From IMG/VR virus record IMGVR_UViG_3300003690_003399, positions 16,076 through 80,075 of that record: a DNA stretch of 64,000 nt, one strand, 5' to 3'. Source of the DNA: a virus. The notes beneath the pieces are model-generated. The model was given only the letters and a program-made list of their open reading frames with translations. It searched no databases and was not told the DNA's origin. Below, in pieces: positions 24,286 through 35,700 of the stretch. How positions within the stretch are numbered: the first letter of the stretch is position 1; the number at the start of each line of letters is the position of its first letter. Position numbers and translations under genes: made by a program.

Positions 24286-27200
24286 TGGCCATTAATATGC
24301 GCGGCGACGCGTCGACGACTCCAGCAACGATGCATTATCGGCCGGGTACTCTAAATGTATTGGACACGCCCGAATGGGCAATTGCGATTAGCCCCAATGA
24401 CAGCGGCAAGTCTGTGCAATACTTGATTAATCAACATGTACTTACACCCAACAAGTTTGAAAGTGTTGGCACTCTGTATGGCATTTTGTTACGAGAAAAT
24501 AGTCCTTACAGCGACAATGATCCTTACACACCTTTAGATATTTTGCACGCGGCAACTTTTGCCATGCGCGGCGCCGATGGTCTCAGGTTACCCACTTATA
24601 AAGTTCGCATACCAGAACTTCATTTTATGTTACCGATTCCTAAAAATTTGAATAACCCCACACAGACTGATAAAATTATTATAGATTGTTATCCCACCAT
24701 ACAAGCAGTTGATACAAAAGTATCACGCGCACAACCCGGCGACATAGTAAAAATTGAAATGGCAAATAGAGGCACTATTTCTAGGCTTTATTATCTTGGT
24801 CCCGTTGATCCCGACAGTACAGCAAACCCATGGGTTGTTGGCCCACACAGTCCTCCTTATAACTATGGGCAACTTCTTGAAGAGTGCAAAAAGAAATATT
24901 CTAATGCTGGCTCTCGCGGAGATGTAATCGGCAGGGGTGACAATGTGGCAAAACCAAATAGTGATGTTCCCATCGTTGTTAAAGGCCTCGGCCACGGAGA
25001 AAATAAAATCATCATTGGTACGGTATATAAAAAGTGGCTTCATAAACTATTTCAAAGATTAAAGGCTGAAGACAAATATAAAGGCCTCGTGTGGCTAGGG
25101 GTGTGTAAAAACAATGGCGCAGAAGACCAAGAAAAAATGCTCACAGGCAATGGTGCAACCATAGGCCGCGGCACCGGACGTTCTACTATAATCTACATGC
25201 CGGCTAGCACAGATCCCCATTCTCCACTAGAGATAATTTATTGGTTTCATGACGCCTTGGGGTTTAAAAACAACACAAAAGAGTGGAATAAACTTTGGGT
25301 CTCCTTAAAAGCGATGTCAAAGAAAAAGAGCACACTCGACGGCGCTCGCCGCAATTTTATTCTTGTTATTCCTGAAATGTTGTGGTCCGAAGAGGCATCT
25401 GGAATATATTCTTCAAGAGAGGGAGAATTGATATTTGGCGCCTCAGCCATGCCCACAACAAACGGAGCTTTTTCAGGAGGCTACAAAAATAGAGAGTGGG
25501 CTGCATGGGGGTTTGATGGCATACCAAACGAAAAAAATATAGTATGGGAAACGTTTGGGGACAAATCTATTTCATTTGCGCCAATTTCTTACTCCGAAGC
25601 CGGCGCCCCAGTGTATACAGGTGCCGACCTCCTAAAGATCCCCGCGGGCCATTCGTCTCTTTCCATGGTCGGCAACCCTCGCCTAGGCATACCATTTGGA
25701 TTTCAACCACTTTCTTCACAAGTCGCCCCCATACCATTCGGCGATACAATTACTTGGCAGTGGGTCCAAGGTTTGCCATCGAACGTCGCCGGAGATATGG
25801 TGCTTCTTCACCAAGAAATATTAGCAATATTGAAGGATCGCTTTGGTGTCGCCACCGATACTAATAAATATGTAACGCTAGTTGGCCACAAAAAAGGAGG
25901 AATTGCAATTGCTAATTTGGCGCGCCTAAACAAGCTTGGCAAAGGCCCCGCGCAACTATATGCTTCAAAAATATCTTTCATTGACGGAGATTATGCTGGG
26001 ATGAATTATGTGTCTCCAAAAAAACTCTACGACTATGGAAAAAATTGGTATCATGGTGGCGATTTATACGAAGTTATAAGAAACATAGATGATAGTACTA
26101 CACTAGAAATACATCTTAGTTGGGGCGCAGGGACTCCCCTACGACCAAAACAGACAGCCGGCGCTTTCCTCGGCGCACTGCAACATGTCCGAACATGGGC
26201 ACTTGCACTTCCTGGTTTTAATTTTGATAAGGGGGTTGAAGCATTAGACAAATTTTATTCTTATATTTGGCCAAAATATTGGCCCAACGACTGGAGCATG
26301 ACCGGCCCAGCGTACACTTCGATTGTAACTTATCCAGTCTGGTCCAGCGCCAAGTTTTTGAAAAAAACTTATACTGAAGGATACGGAGCCATACAGGGGA
26401 AAATAAATGAGATGATACAATTACCTTCTCCTTTTTCAAATATCATTTTTAAAGGATGGCCAACCTCCGATGCCCAAGGCGCCTTAGCGTGGCTCCCCCA
26501 CAATGCACCAATGTCCGTTGCAACCGTGAAAGAAACCACACAAGATAAATTTTATAAAAAGTTTAATATAGATCCAGATATTCCATCTAATATAAAAAAT
26601 ATATTTAAAGACTTTAGAGGCAATCTCATATTATATAGATCTCAAAATGTTGGGCCCAGTAAGACTGTAGCGATATTAGAGCCATACGGTACGGCTGCAC
26701 AGGCGCCCTATGAGCTTATTTATTATTTCCATGGAGATATAGGATTAAATGGGGCAGCAAAAACATTCCAATCAGCACTAAAAAATCAATTTAATGTTAT
26801 GATAGGAAATAAACGAAATGTGATTATTGTTTTAATGGATATTGATCCATATCCTATGAGCCCATCATCAAATTTGTGGGATCTAGATCATGATCCTTCG
26901 GCAAGCTCGTTTGGTGATTTTCATCAAGAAGTTTTAAATAAAATATCTTCTATTTGGAGCGCAGATTGGCTGGACACCTTTGGTCATTTCGTATACCCCG
27001 AGTCGGACGCGCAAGAGTTAGGCCCTGTCGAGCAACAGCATTACTCGGAGAATGTACTCCCGTCCTTTGAAATGGCCACATATCCCTCGTTTATCACATT
27101 TAAGGCCCACGGTGGCGCCGGCCGAATGCTTAAACACATTATAGATCATATGAATAATAACGATATCACTTCTACTTGGCAGACAACAACTAAATGGAAA

Positions 27201-28619
27201 TATGACCCCCTCACCGGCGTACCCCTTCCTGACCCGACCACATATTCAATTACGACCCCCCTTCGAAGAATAGATTTTTGGGACGCAAATTGGGGCCCCG
27301 AATATGGGATATTTAATAAAATATATTATACTTGGCCAGCCGCAACACTAGGACCGGCCCAAATGAAAATTAACCCGGGTACAAATTTTGAGATTCAAAT
27401 GGTAGCAACTCCCCGTACATTCCCTCCACACAAGGTAACAGCAATCCAGCGCGCCAAAAAATATATGGCAGGCGAAAAAGATGCAAAACCAGGTCTCTGG
27501 GTTGAACAGACAATTGCCGCTCATGGCACACTTCCTTTTAAGTTTTTTTCAAAACCAAGCAAACTTGATAAATATGTTCCTCCAACGCCACCCGCAGGGG
27601 CTCTGGAAAACAAGGAATATGGAGGATCCCCCCCTGGCGAAGGAGCTAAAAATGTTCCACCCGTGCCCTTGAAATTCGACAATAAAGGGAAAGCATATAC
27701 CCTAGATGGAGAAAAAATGCCGGCCTATGATTTAAAAAAGGCAGCAGCTTTTATTAAAGGCCTCTTGAAAAATCATATCCCGTCAACAGAACAAATCGGA
27801 GGAACCATGGGTTGCGAAGTGGGCTCAAGAAAAACCTATGGTATTACAAAAATCCCATCCATGTCACCAGTCGGAGGAGAGATGTATAAATGCAAAACAA
27901 ATCCGCTTGGATTAGTGGAATATGAGACATCACAGTTTGCTAGCATCAATATAAGCCCAACCAGATCGGGATATTCGTGGGGCTCTAGTGAACTAGACAG
28001 TTATTTAAAGGGGATAGATAATATTTTTTGGACCACGACTTCCCCACCGACCACCTGGGTTGTCAAAGATATATCGCCCCAAGGAGTTAATGGTATCGAC
28101 AAAGTCCGAGGACACGATTCTCATAGAGAGGGTATAGACGTTGATATACTGTTGCCACAATTAAATATTGATACATCACCCCCAACCCCAACCGGAAAAC
28201 CAAATGAGAAAAAAAAGGTGGTTACAGTAAAAGAATTTAATGTTGATAAGGCGCTTATATTTATAATGTTATCTAAATTTTATGGCGCAAAAGTAATCTT
28301 TTTAGATAAAAAGTTTTTTAAGCGCATACGAGATCGAGCAATCTTTATAGCAACAGATGGCACCCCAACGGGCTCTTCTGACAAGTTTTTAAAAGTAGAT
28401 AAAGCATATAAATCATTTTTAAAAGAAAATTTATTTGGAAAGTTAGATTTTGTTAATCAATTGATGCGCCTTCTTAAACACAAAAAACATCATGAGAACC
28501 ATTTTCATGTAAGAATCGGGCGTGAGTGGGGCTCTCATGAAACAAGTGATTATCCTAAATGGGCACTCCAGCGTCTAAAAAGCTTGGGATGTGATTATAA
28601 AAATTCAAGCATTATATAA
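24285..28619 (+). CDS. Giant virion protein with C-terminal M74 (MepA-like) murein endopeptidase
   Basis: A 1444-aa protein. Residues about 1275-1410 match peptidase M74: HDSHREGIDVD gives zinc ligands with the MepA spacing (His-x2-His-x6-Asp), and HENHFHVRI gives the His-x2-His-x-His end motif. Upstream are two related alpha/beta-hydrolase-like repeats: first LEIIYWFHD near 314, TLVGHKKGG near 531, ISFIDGDYAG near 562; second ELIYYFHGD near 809, FKAHGGAG near 937, IDFWDANWG near 991. The nucleophile serine is absent from both elbows. Likely a tail lysin that opens the cell wall during entry, the repeats serving as structure or binding. It heads the virion module. Confidence 0.8.
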   Translation: MAINMRGDASTTPATMHYRPGTLNVLDTPEWAIAISPNDSGKSVQYLINQHVLTPNKFESVGTLYGILLRENSPYSDNDPYTPLDILHAATFAMRGADGLRLPTYKVRIPELHFMLPIPKNLNNPTQTDKIIIDCYPTIQAVDTKVSRAQPGDIVKIEMANRGTISRLYYLGPVDPDSTANPWVVGPHSPPYNYGQLLEECKKKYSNAGSRGDVIGRGDNVAKPNSDVPIVVKGLGHGENKIIIGTVYKKWLHKLFQRLKAEDKYKGLVWLGVCKNNGAEDQEKMLTGNGATIGRGTGRSTIIYMPASTDPHSPLEIIYWFHDALGFKNNTKEWNKLWVSLKAMSKKKSTLDGARRNFILVIPEMLWSEEASGIYSSREGELIFGASAMPTTNGAFSGGYKNREWAAWGFDGIPNEKNIVWETFGDKSISFAPISYSEAGAPVYTGADLLKIPAGHSSLSMVGNPRLGIPFGFQPLSSQVAPIPFGDTITWQWVQGLPSNVAGDMVLLHQEILAILKDRFGVATDTNKYVTLVGHKKGGIAIANLARLNKLGKGPAQLYASKISFIDGDYAGMNYVSPKKLYDYGKNWYHGGDLYEVIRNIDDSTTLEIHLSWGAGTPLRPKQTAGAFLGALQHVRTWALALPGFNFDKGVEALDKFYSYIWPKYWPNDWSMTGPAYTSIVTYPVWSSAKFLKKTYTEGYGAIQGKINEMIQLPSPFSNIIFKGWPTSDAQGALAWLPHNAPMSVATVKETTQDKFYKKFNIDPDIPSNIKNIFKDFRGNLILYRSQNVGPSKTVAILEPYGTAAQAPYELIYYFHGDIGLNGAAKTFQSALKNQFNVMIGNKRNVIIVLMDIDPYPMSPSSNLWDLDHDPSASSFGDFHQEVLNKISSIWSADWLDTFGHFVYPESDAQELGPVEQQHYSENVLPSFEMATYPSFITFKAHGGAGRMLKHIIDHMNNNDITSTWQTTTKWKYDPLTGVPLPDPTTYSITTPLRRIDFWDANWGPEYGIFNKIYYTWPAATLGPAQMKINPGTNFEIQMVATPRTFPPHKVTAIQRAKKYMAGEKDAKPGLWVEQTIAAHGTLPFKFFSKPSKLDKYVPPTPPAGALENKEYGGSPPGEGAKNVPPVPLKFDNKGKAYTLDGEKMPAYDLKKAAAFIKGLLKNHIPSTEQIGGTMGCEVGSRKTYGITKIPSMSPVGGEMYKCKTNPLGLVEYETSQFASINISPTRSGYSWGSSELDSYLKGIDNIFWTTTSPPTTWVVKDISPQGVNGIDKVRGHDSHREGIDVDILLPQLNIDTSPPTPTGKPNEKKKVVTVKEFNVDKALIFIMLSKFYGAKVIFLDKKFFKRIRDRAIFIATDGTPTGSSDKFLKVDKAYKSFLKENLFGKLDFVNQLMRLLKHKKHHENHFHVRIGREWGSHETSDYPKWALQRLKSLGCDYKNSSII

Positions 28620-28634
28620 GGAGAATATTAAAAC

Positions 28635-29774
28635 ATGAGCGAGACATACACGACAACAAGACAGAAGCCACCAAAAAAGACCCTTAGCCGTACAAGAATC
28701 GATGGAAATGAAACACGCACCTCTAATTTATCGAAAGATCAGGAAGTAGAAGCAAATTCTGGAATCGATGGTGCCAAACTTAATGAAAAATTACCTAAAT
28801 TAAAATATCCTACCACCTCAACGGTGATTGGCAATGGACAAGATTTCGGCCGCTGTCACATAGAATTTGGTCGAGACCGAATAAATGAAAGAGACGATAA
28901 GTTTGGCACCTTTAAATACGGAAGTGGGAATGGAGGCCTCGGAGCTATGGCATCTGGCTGCGTACGCATAACCGCAGGATTAGCTTCTTATGATCAATGT
29001 CGAGGAAATGTACCCTCTGAGCCTGTAAATCCGAGCACTGACCGAGACGCAGCGATGTGCTATATTTCTCAAAACGCAAATGTTGATGACGAATTCGATT
29101 GTTCGGGGATAAATGTGAAAAACAGGTCATGTGTAGCTATCAAAGCCGATGAACTTAGATTCCTGGCAAGAGGTACTCTTAAACTTATAACAACGAATGA
29201 TAAGTTTAATTCGAAAGGGCGCGAATTAGGATCGGTGGGAGACATTCATCTTATTGCTGGAAACCAAGACGTAACAGACGAAGACGGCGAGTATACATTA
29301 TTAGAGGGCGCCGTCCGTATGGGTAATCCCCTCGCCGGCGAACCCCCCATCCCGTTACCCGTCCCCACAGGTCAAAATCCATATTTCAAAGTTTTGCAAC
29401 CAGTCCCGAGAGGAGATCTTTTAGTAGCGGCTTTAGATGAGGTGGTAGAAAGACTGGCAGTTTTTTCAGATCTTATGTATGATATGTGGAACGCACAAAT
29501 GACCTTTAACAGTGCAGTAAAATCTCACAACCACCATTGCCCAGGAACCATAGGTCTTGGCGGGATGGTGGGGCAACCCCTCGGATTGAATGGCGGCAAA
29601 AGCTACATGTCTCCAGGCCTTCAAATAAAGGGAGTTTTTACTGGTATAAAACAGCACATAGTACAAATCAAAAAACAAGGTCCTTTCCATGTTACTTTAC
29701 AAGCCGTAAGACAAGAGTATTTAACAACAGGCGCCGCAAAGAGTATATTGAGCACAAACGTAAAAACAACTTAA
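28635..29774 (+). CDS. Putative baseplate hub/spike-region structural protein
   Basis: A 379-aa protein preceded by AAGGAGA. The first 70 residues are charged and flexible, then come a glycine-rich part (GTFKYGSGNGGLGAMASGC), a beta-rich segment (CVAIKADELRFLARGTLKLIT) like the beta-helix or OB parts of spike proteins, proline-rich PPIPLPVPTG, and HNHHCPGTIGLGG with possible metal-binding His/Cys. It lies between the M74 lysin and the giant 2455-aa protein, then gp25. T4-like phages have hub and spike genes here, so a hub role is likely but not proven. Confidence 0.5.
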   Translation: MSETYTTTRQKPPKKTLSRTRIDGNETRTSNLSKDQEVEANSGIDGAKLNEKLPKLKYPTTSTVIGNGQDFGRCHIEFGRDRINERDDKFGTFKYGSGNGGLGAMASGCVRITAGLASYDQCRGNVPSEPVNPSTDRDAAMCYISQNANVDDEFDCSGINVKNRSCVAIKADELRFLARGTLKLITTNDKFNSKGRELGSVGDIHLIAGNQDVTDEDGEYTLLEGAVRMGNPLAGEPPIPLPVPTGQNPYFKVLQPVPRGDLLVAALDEVVERLAVFSDLMYDMWNAQMTFNSAVKSHNHHCPGTIGLGGMVGQPLGLNGGKSYMSPGLQIKGVFTGIKQHIVQIKKQGPFHVTLQAVRQEYLTTGAAKSILSTNVKTT

Positions 29775-29787
29775 AAGAGAACAAAAC

Positions 29788-32700
29788 ATGGCTGAACAAC
29801 CAAATATAGATAACTTTTTAGATGAAGAATTAGAAAAATTATACGAGAGACTTAAAGAATTTCCTGAGATGGGATGGTGGCCAACCGACCCCCCCTTAAA
29901 AGAAGATTGGATCGCAGAAAAAAAAGAAGCTTTTGATAGTTTAGCAGTAGAAACCCCTCCGGTATCTGCATGGAAATTTATAGTTGATTTATACGATCAG
30001 TACGGAGTCGCACCGGCATCAACTATTATTGATGAAAATCAATATGAGACTATTGCATCTCAATTCTCTTTGAAAAATCGCTGGTACCAGAATACAACCA
30101 CTCATCTCTCAAAAGATAGAAAATATTACATAGTTCCGATAGTTTATGAAAGATTGATTAACAATCCAGGTTTAAAGCCATTTATTTCGACCACAACTGG
30201 CAAGTTAAATATCACCGAATTGCTTGAAAACATAACTCTCTCTTCATATGTATTTTTAAAAGCTGCAAAAAGATGGGCCCTCGAAAAAGCCGCCTCTGAT
30301 TTGGCGAAAGCTATTAGTTTAGACCATCAAGAAAAAGCTGAAACGATGGGTTTTTTCCCAAAGAATTCTCAAGGTATCGACGGCACAGAACCAATTGCTG
30401 CCGAGGCCTGGTATATCGATCCCAGGCCGCCAGAATACCAAAATTTGTTTTTAAAAGCGATGTTTCCAAGAGACTGGATAGATAGTTTGCCGAATAAAAT
30501 TGAGCCTTGTCCCGTCGGCGGAGCGACCCGGACTGTTATTCTCCATACAGACACATTAAAAAAAGATTTGGCTCACCTTCGAGAAATATTAAGACATTTT
30601 AATTATCAGATACAAAACACACCAGTACATATAGATTTTGATGGTATATGTTTTGCACAAAAAGTTTCGAAAATTTTTGAACTTTTAAATAATGTATTAA
30701 CATTAAATGAAAAGACAAATTTAAATATATCTTTAACCGGAGGAGCACTCCAGCTTGGTTTCACCGAAAACATGCAATTAAAATATATAGCCCACAGTGA
30801 AATTCCAGATTGCTTATGCGATGAAAAAAATATTAACGCGTATACATTAAAAAAAGGTGTTCATAAATTAAAGACTACTCCCCCTTTTGATTCTCCAACT
30901 GTTAACGGCCTTTTATTTTATCTTCCAGAAATTATAAGAAAATACGCTCCCTACCTGAAAGGCAATAAACGTATGTATCTATTTGCGGCTCAAGAATCGT
31001 GGCTTCACTTCATAAAATCTTATATATTTCCCAAGCCTGAAATAACATACGATACATCCGAAACAGAGGGAGAATTTTTTGTTAAAAAAATAACAGCGAT
31101 TGGCGACTTAACAAAATCTATAGGAAGTGTTACCAAAAATATTTTATATACCAGAGATCCCACTGTTCTTATGGCGCCCGATATACGGCAACGAATTCTG
31201 GGCGCCGTTAGCCAGGAAATGATATATGGCGGCGACAAAGTGATGTTGGATGCTTTAACTTCTGAGATACTTTCTATGACCGCTCTTTATGATAATTTAC
31301 TTAATAAAGTACCAATAACAGAATTAATTAAATTAGCTCTCAGTGCTCTTGTTAAGTGTGTATCAGACGATGATCTTAAGAAGAAGATGTGCGATTCAAT
31401 TTTAAGAGCAATGCCCGGCTCCGAAATAAAAACAAAGGTTATTCCATGCCTACGCGCATCAGGAGCTGATGATGCGATTGCTCATATGGAATCTTTGATG
31501 TTAACACGACGCAGCCTTGTATATCGGCAGGCCCAAGCGCGCGCGCCTGAAAAATTTACAAAAACAGTTGCGGACGCAATGAAATCAGAACTTGATATGG
31601 CCGCCGTCAATGAGCTTTATTGTTCGGACCCAGAATTTCAAGATATCCTCGGGCGCCCAGCTGACGATTTTTCTGAAGAAATGCTTCTTGCGAGGGAGCA
31701 AGATAAAGATGACGCAATTTGCGAATGCATATTATCAGTTTATGGCCCAGTGGAACAAATATTTGGGTTTATAGAAGAGGCAAAAGATACCGGTGGAGAT
31801 ATTTTAGATATACTAGTATCCAATAGAGCACAAGCCATTCAACAATCAAGGTCGGATGTAATAGATCGTATCTTGAGGGTATTTCGAACTTCCGACCAAC
31901 GAACTTTATCAGGTATGGCCACAAGCATCATGACAGCTCTCGTAGAATCATACGTTGCCGTTGTGCTCGCCGCTATGCTAATTGTTTTGCAGCATGTCAA
32001 GAGCACGGTACTTGGAGGTTTAGCTACAGATATCTGCGCAGCACCCGCAAACCCATTTTCAGAGAAAAATTTTAGTAAAATGGTTATGAACTCAACTCTC
32101 TATAAAGATAATGATTTCAATAAGTTAAGAAAAAATTTCAATAAGTTAAAAACCTTGGCTGGCCTCAGCGGAGACATTAATGCCATAATAACAGCATGCG
32201 ATGAGTTAGGTCGACAATTTACCCCTACCGAGTTTAAACGGATCTTTACTACACCATGCAGTGACAATTCCGCTGATGATTTATACAAGCAAATACATTT
32301 TCCAGGTATCACATACGATCCCAAGAAAACCGGAGACGCCCCCTTCGGATCTTCTTTGGAGTACATTCAAGAAATATATTATGGAAGCGCCACGGCGACA
32401 GCGGAAGCCGCGCTTGCTTTAGACGAGGGAGAGTCGTTGGATGGAATAGTAACTTCTTTTTGTGATATGGATAACGAAGGAGGAAGAGGGGGACTCCCTA
32501 TCGACGCTAAACATACTTTGCTGTACAGCTTTGGCTCGCAGGTTGATGATTCTTTTTATGATGAGATTATAAATGATCATGAAGACCTAAAAGCAGAACT
32601 AGCTAATTTTTGTGATCCAGAATCCATCGAAATTTTTTCAAAAACTTTAGGTTCTAGTGACATCGCCGCCCATGCGCAAAAAGGCAAAGAGGATATACTC

Positions 32701-35700
32701 GAAGATATTGTTTCGATATTGCCGCTTTTAGACAAAGATAAATTAATGGACATGATGCCGCCTCTATTTTGTGGCCCTTGTAATCCACGAAAAGTTGGCC
32801 AAAAGCCCCTAATAGAAAATCAGATTCCTGGGCCTCTTTTAGACACATTCGATGAATTGAACAAAGATACGCTTAATACAATTAACAACATGTTTAATAA
32901 CACGGTTGATTCTTATAAGCCAATTTTGCTCGGTCAAACAGATGCCCATTCCGACATGATTGATGCCATTGTCCAAGCAGCAGACGACGCTATGCAGGTA
33001 AAAGAGAAGGACAAAGACGGGAAGTTGGTTTATGATGAAGATGGCAAAACAATACCTACCGGTGTATATTACAAAGGCCCCGCCGCGTTCGGCGCATCCG
33101 GCAACGCCCAACAAGAGTTAATGGAAAGTCTCGCTACGTACGCTCAAGACAATGTCAAGGACGCCGATAAAATCATTTCAAAAAATTTGTTAACCGCACT
33201 AGAAACAGCGACCACTACAGACTTTGTTGCATATGAATATGGCGCCTTTAAAGTTTTCGTGTATACGGTGCCACCAGTTGAAGGAAAAAGCCCCGCAAAA
33301 ACAATATATTTATTATTTAACAAAACGGATAGCTCGAAATCGTATCAAAATCGTATGGTGGGCCCGGGCCAAATAAAAATTGTTGTACAAGAAACGGGCT
33401 CAGATGTTCCACTATATGAATGGCCACCACCCAACAACAATATTGATTTTATGATTGGGGGGGGATCTTCCACTGGTACTGAAATTACTCAAGGGCTCGA
33501 AAAGATGGGGCTCGGTCTTGATTTCGCTGACGTCAGCACTTATGATGGTTATTTTATTAATATTATCCAACTATTGCTTGAAACTATTTTTCTTGAAGGG
33601 ACCAAACATGATATGTTTAATGGGGTTGTTTTTAATAAAATACCGTTAACTGATTTAGAGGCATTACAATCTTGTAACTCCGACGTGGGACGTACACCTC
33701 TTTTAAATATCGAACAAATTCTTAGCGACCTGAGAGATACACAAAAAGCTTTAGAATGTGTGGTAAGCAGGTTTGATACGCCCAGCGCGTTTGAAATAAC
33801 AGCCGTGTATGGGGTATGCAAAGCCTTATTTAAGAGCTGTATAGTAGAAGAATATTTAAAAAATATATTTATTTTTGGTTTTTTAAGAATTGAAGATATT
33901 ATGCAATCCAGCGCTTACATGAAACTGTTATTAGACAACGTAGTTAATTCTTTGCAATCAGCAGTTGGTGCCGATAGCTATGAAGATGTTTTAGATTATT
34001 CATCAAAAATTATTAATGGACGCATGCAACTGGGGGAAACTTTCCCCAACCCCCCCGGCTCTTCAGCCGAAGAGTCGCCGGCTAGCGGTCCGCTAGGAGA
34101 AATGCAGGTATTGAGATCTTCCGAGGATTGTTTAAAGATTTTAATTTTGGAAAGCGCGACCGAAATCAGTGATATTCTCGATAATCGAATACAATCAGTT
34201 GTCGACCCATCCTGGCAGAAAAAATTTAACAAATTTGGCGACGCAGACGGCGCCGCAGCAGAGATAAAGGACACTCTCTCAGAGCGGCTTTTAAATTATG
34301 TGGCATCTTCATCGCCAGAATATTGGTCTCCAAATATATTTCCTTTCGATTATGGAAATGAAGTTAGTCCTTTTGGCAATCTTTGTCCAATGCGTATTGC
34401 CCGCGCGTGGGAAAATAATTCGAAGGCATCGATTCCATGGCCTCTTCAATTTGGTGTTGGCGGCACCAGCGCCGGGGAAAAAGATTCAAGCGAAAGATTC
34501 ACTAACATGGAGGACTTTTTTAACAACACGGGCTGGCCGAACAGAGGCGCCGAAAATGATGAGCCATGGTCAGGAGGCTTCTTTTTTCAACCATATGTAA
34601 AGATTATTCCACGAGTATTTGCGTACGCTGGGCAGCAGTACCACACGTTGGGTGATGTCGTCATGTCAGACTTAGCAGACAATCTCCAAGTTTTTTGGGA
34701 GACTTTTAAAGAATCTTATAAATACTACGCGCCTGACGTCATCAATGAAAACAAGCCGCAAATCTCCGGTAATGCGCCCAAAAATGAATTAATTGATCTT
34801 ATAATAAAACAAGTTGAATACGAGGCGACTCCGGACGGATTGTTCGAGACTGTCGAAGGAACCGACGGCAAACCCACGTCTTGGGTCATCGGCGGCACCC
34901 TCGAAAAGTTTTTTAAGCTTTTCTTTTCGCCGTACGATAATGTCTCAGAAAGCATAGATTCACAGAAATATAGTAGATCTCTTTTTATGAGATTGGTTTC
35001 TTCTTTTGTGCCCAGCAAAGTAGATAATACTTTTACCGACTGGAAAGAAGGGTATTACTATTGGGAAGACCATCCAAGCGGTGCTGGAAACGCACAAAAA
35101 TGGAATTGGATTAACAGGGGTACCACATCAGTCAATCTTGCCTCTGGAGAGCCTTTGGGGATGAAAAATTCACAATTAATGGAAGGACGAGATGGAAGTA
35201 CAATCAGTATGTTTGGCTTTGCTAAAGAATTGAAAGCCCCAGATGCTCCTAATTTTTATGATAAACTAATTGCATTTGCTACCGAGATGGGTAGTGGAGA
35301 ATTCGGTGGAGAAGATGAGGTTATAGCCGATGGCGATGGCGGAACGACCATAGTTCCTTACGCATATGAAACAGAAAAAAACTTTTGGTATGAAATCAGA
35401 GATATAATTTTTGATAGTCCATCTCATTATTGGTTTGATTTTAAAATAGGCATGCGCTTAAATCTGATAGTTAAAATTAATAATTTAGACTCAGAAGTAA
35501 ATACTATTGATTCAGTTACATCGGCGATGGATAACTTTAATTTAAAAAAATATAATGAAGAAAAAGTCTTTATATGGCAAAAAACTGCGGATGAAGCATA
35601 TTATTGCTTCCCTCTTGAAAGCGAAGAACAAGAGGCACGGGACATGTTTAGTGGGCTAGTAAATAACTGGCATTGGACATCGAAGTTGGCACCTGCGAAA

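Noticed and set aside
25544-25864. Open frame of 106 codons inside the 1444-aa gene, and similar frames opposite long genes
   Set aside because: They lack ribosome sites, have Arg/Pro/Ser-rich shadow composition and overlap clearly coding frames.
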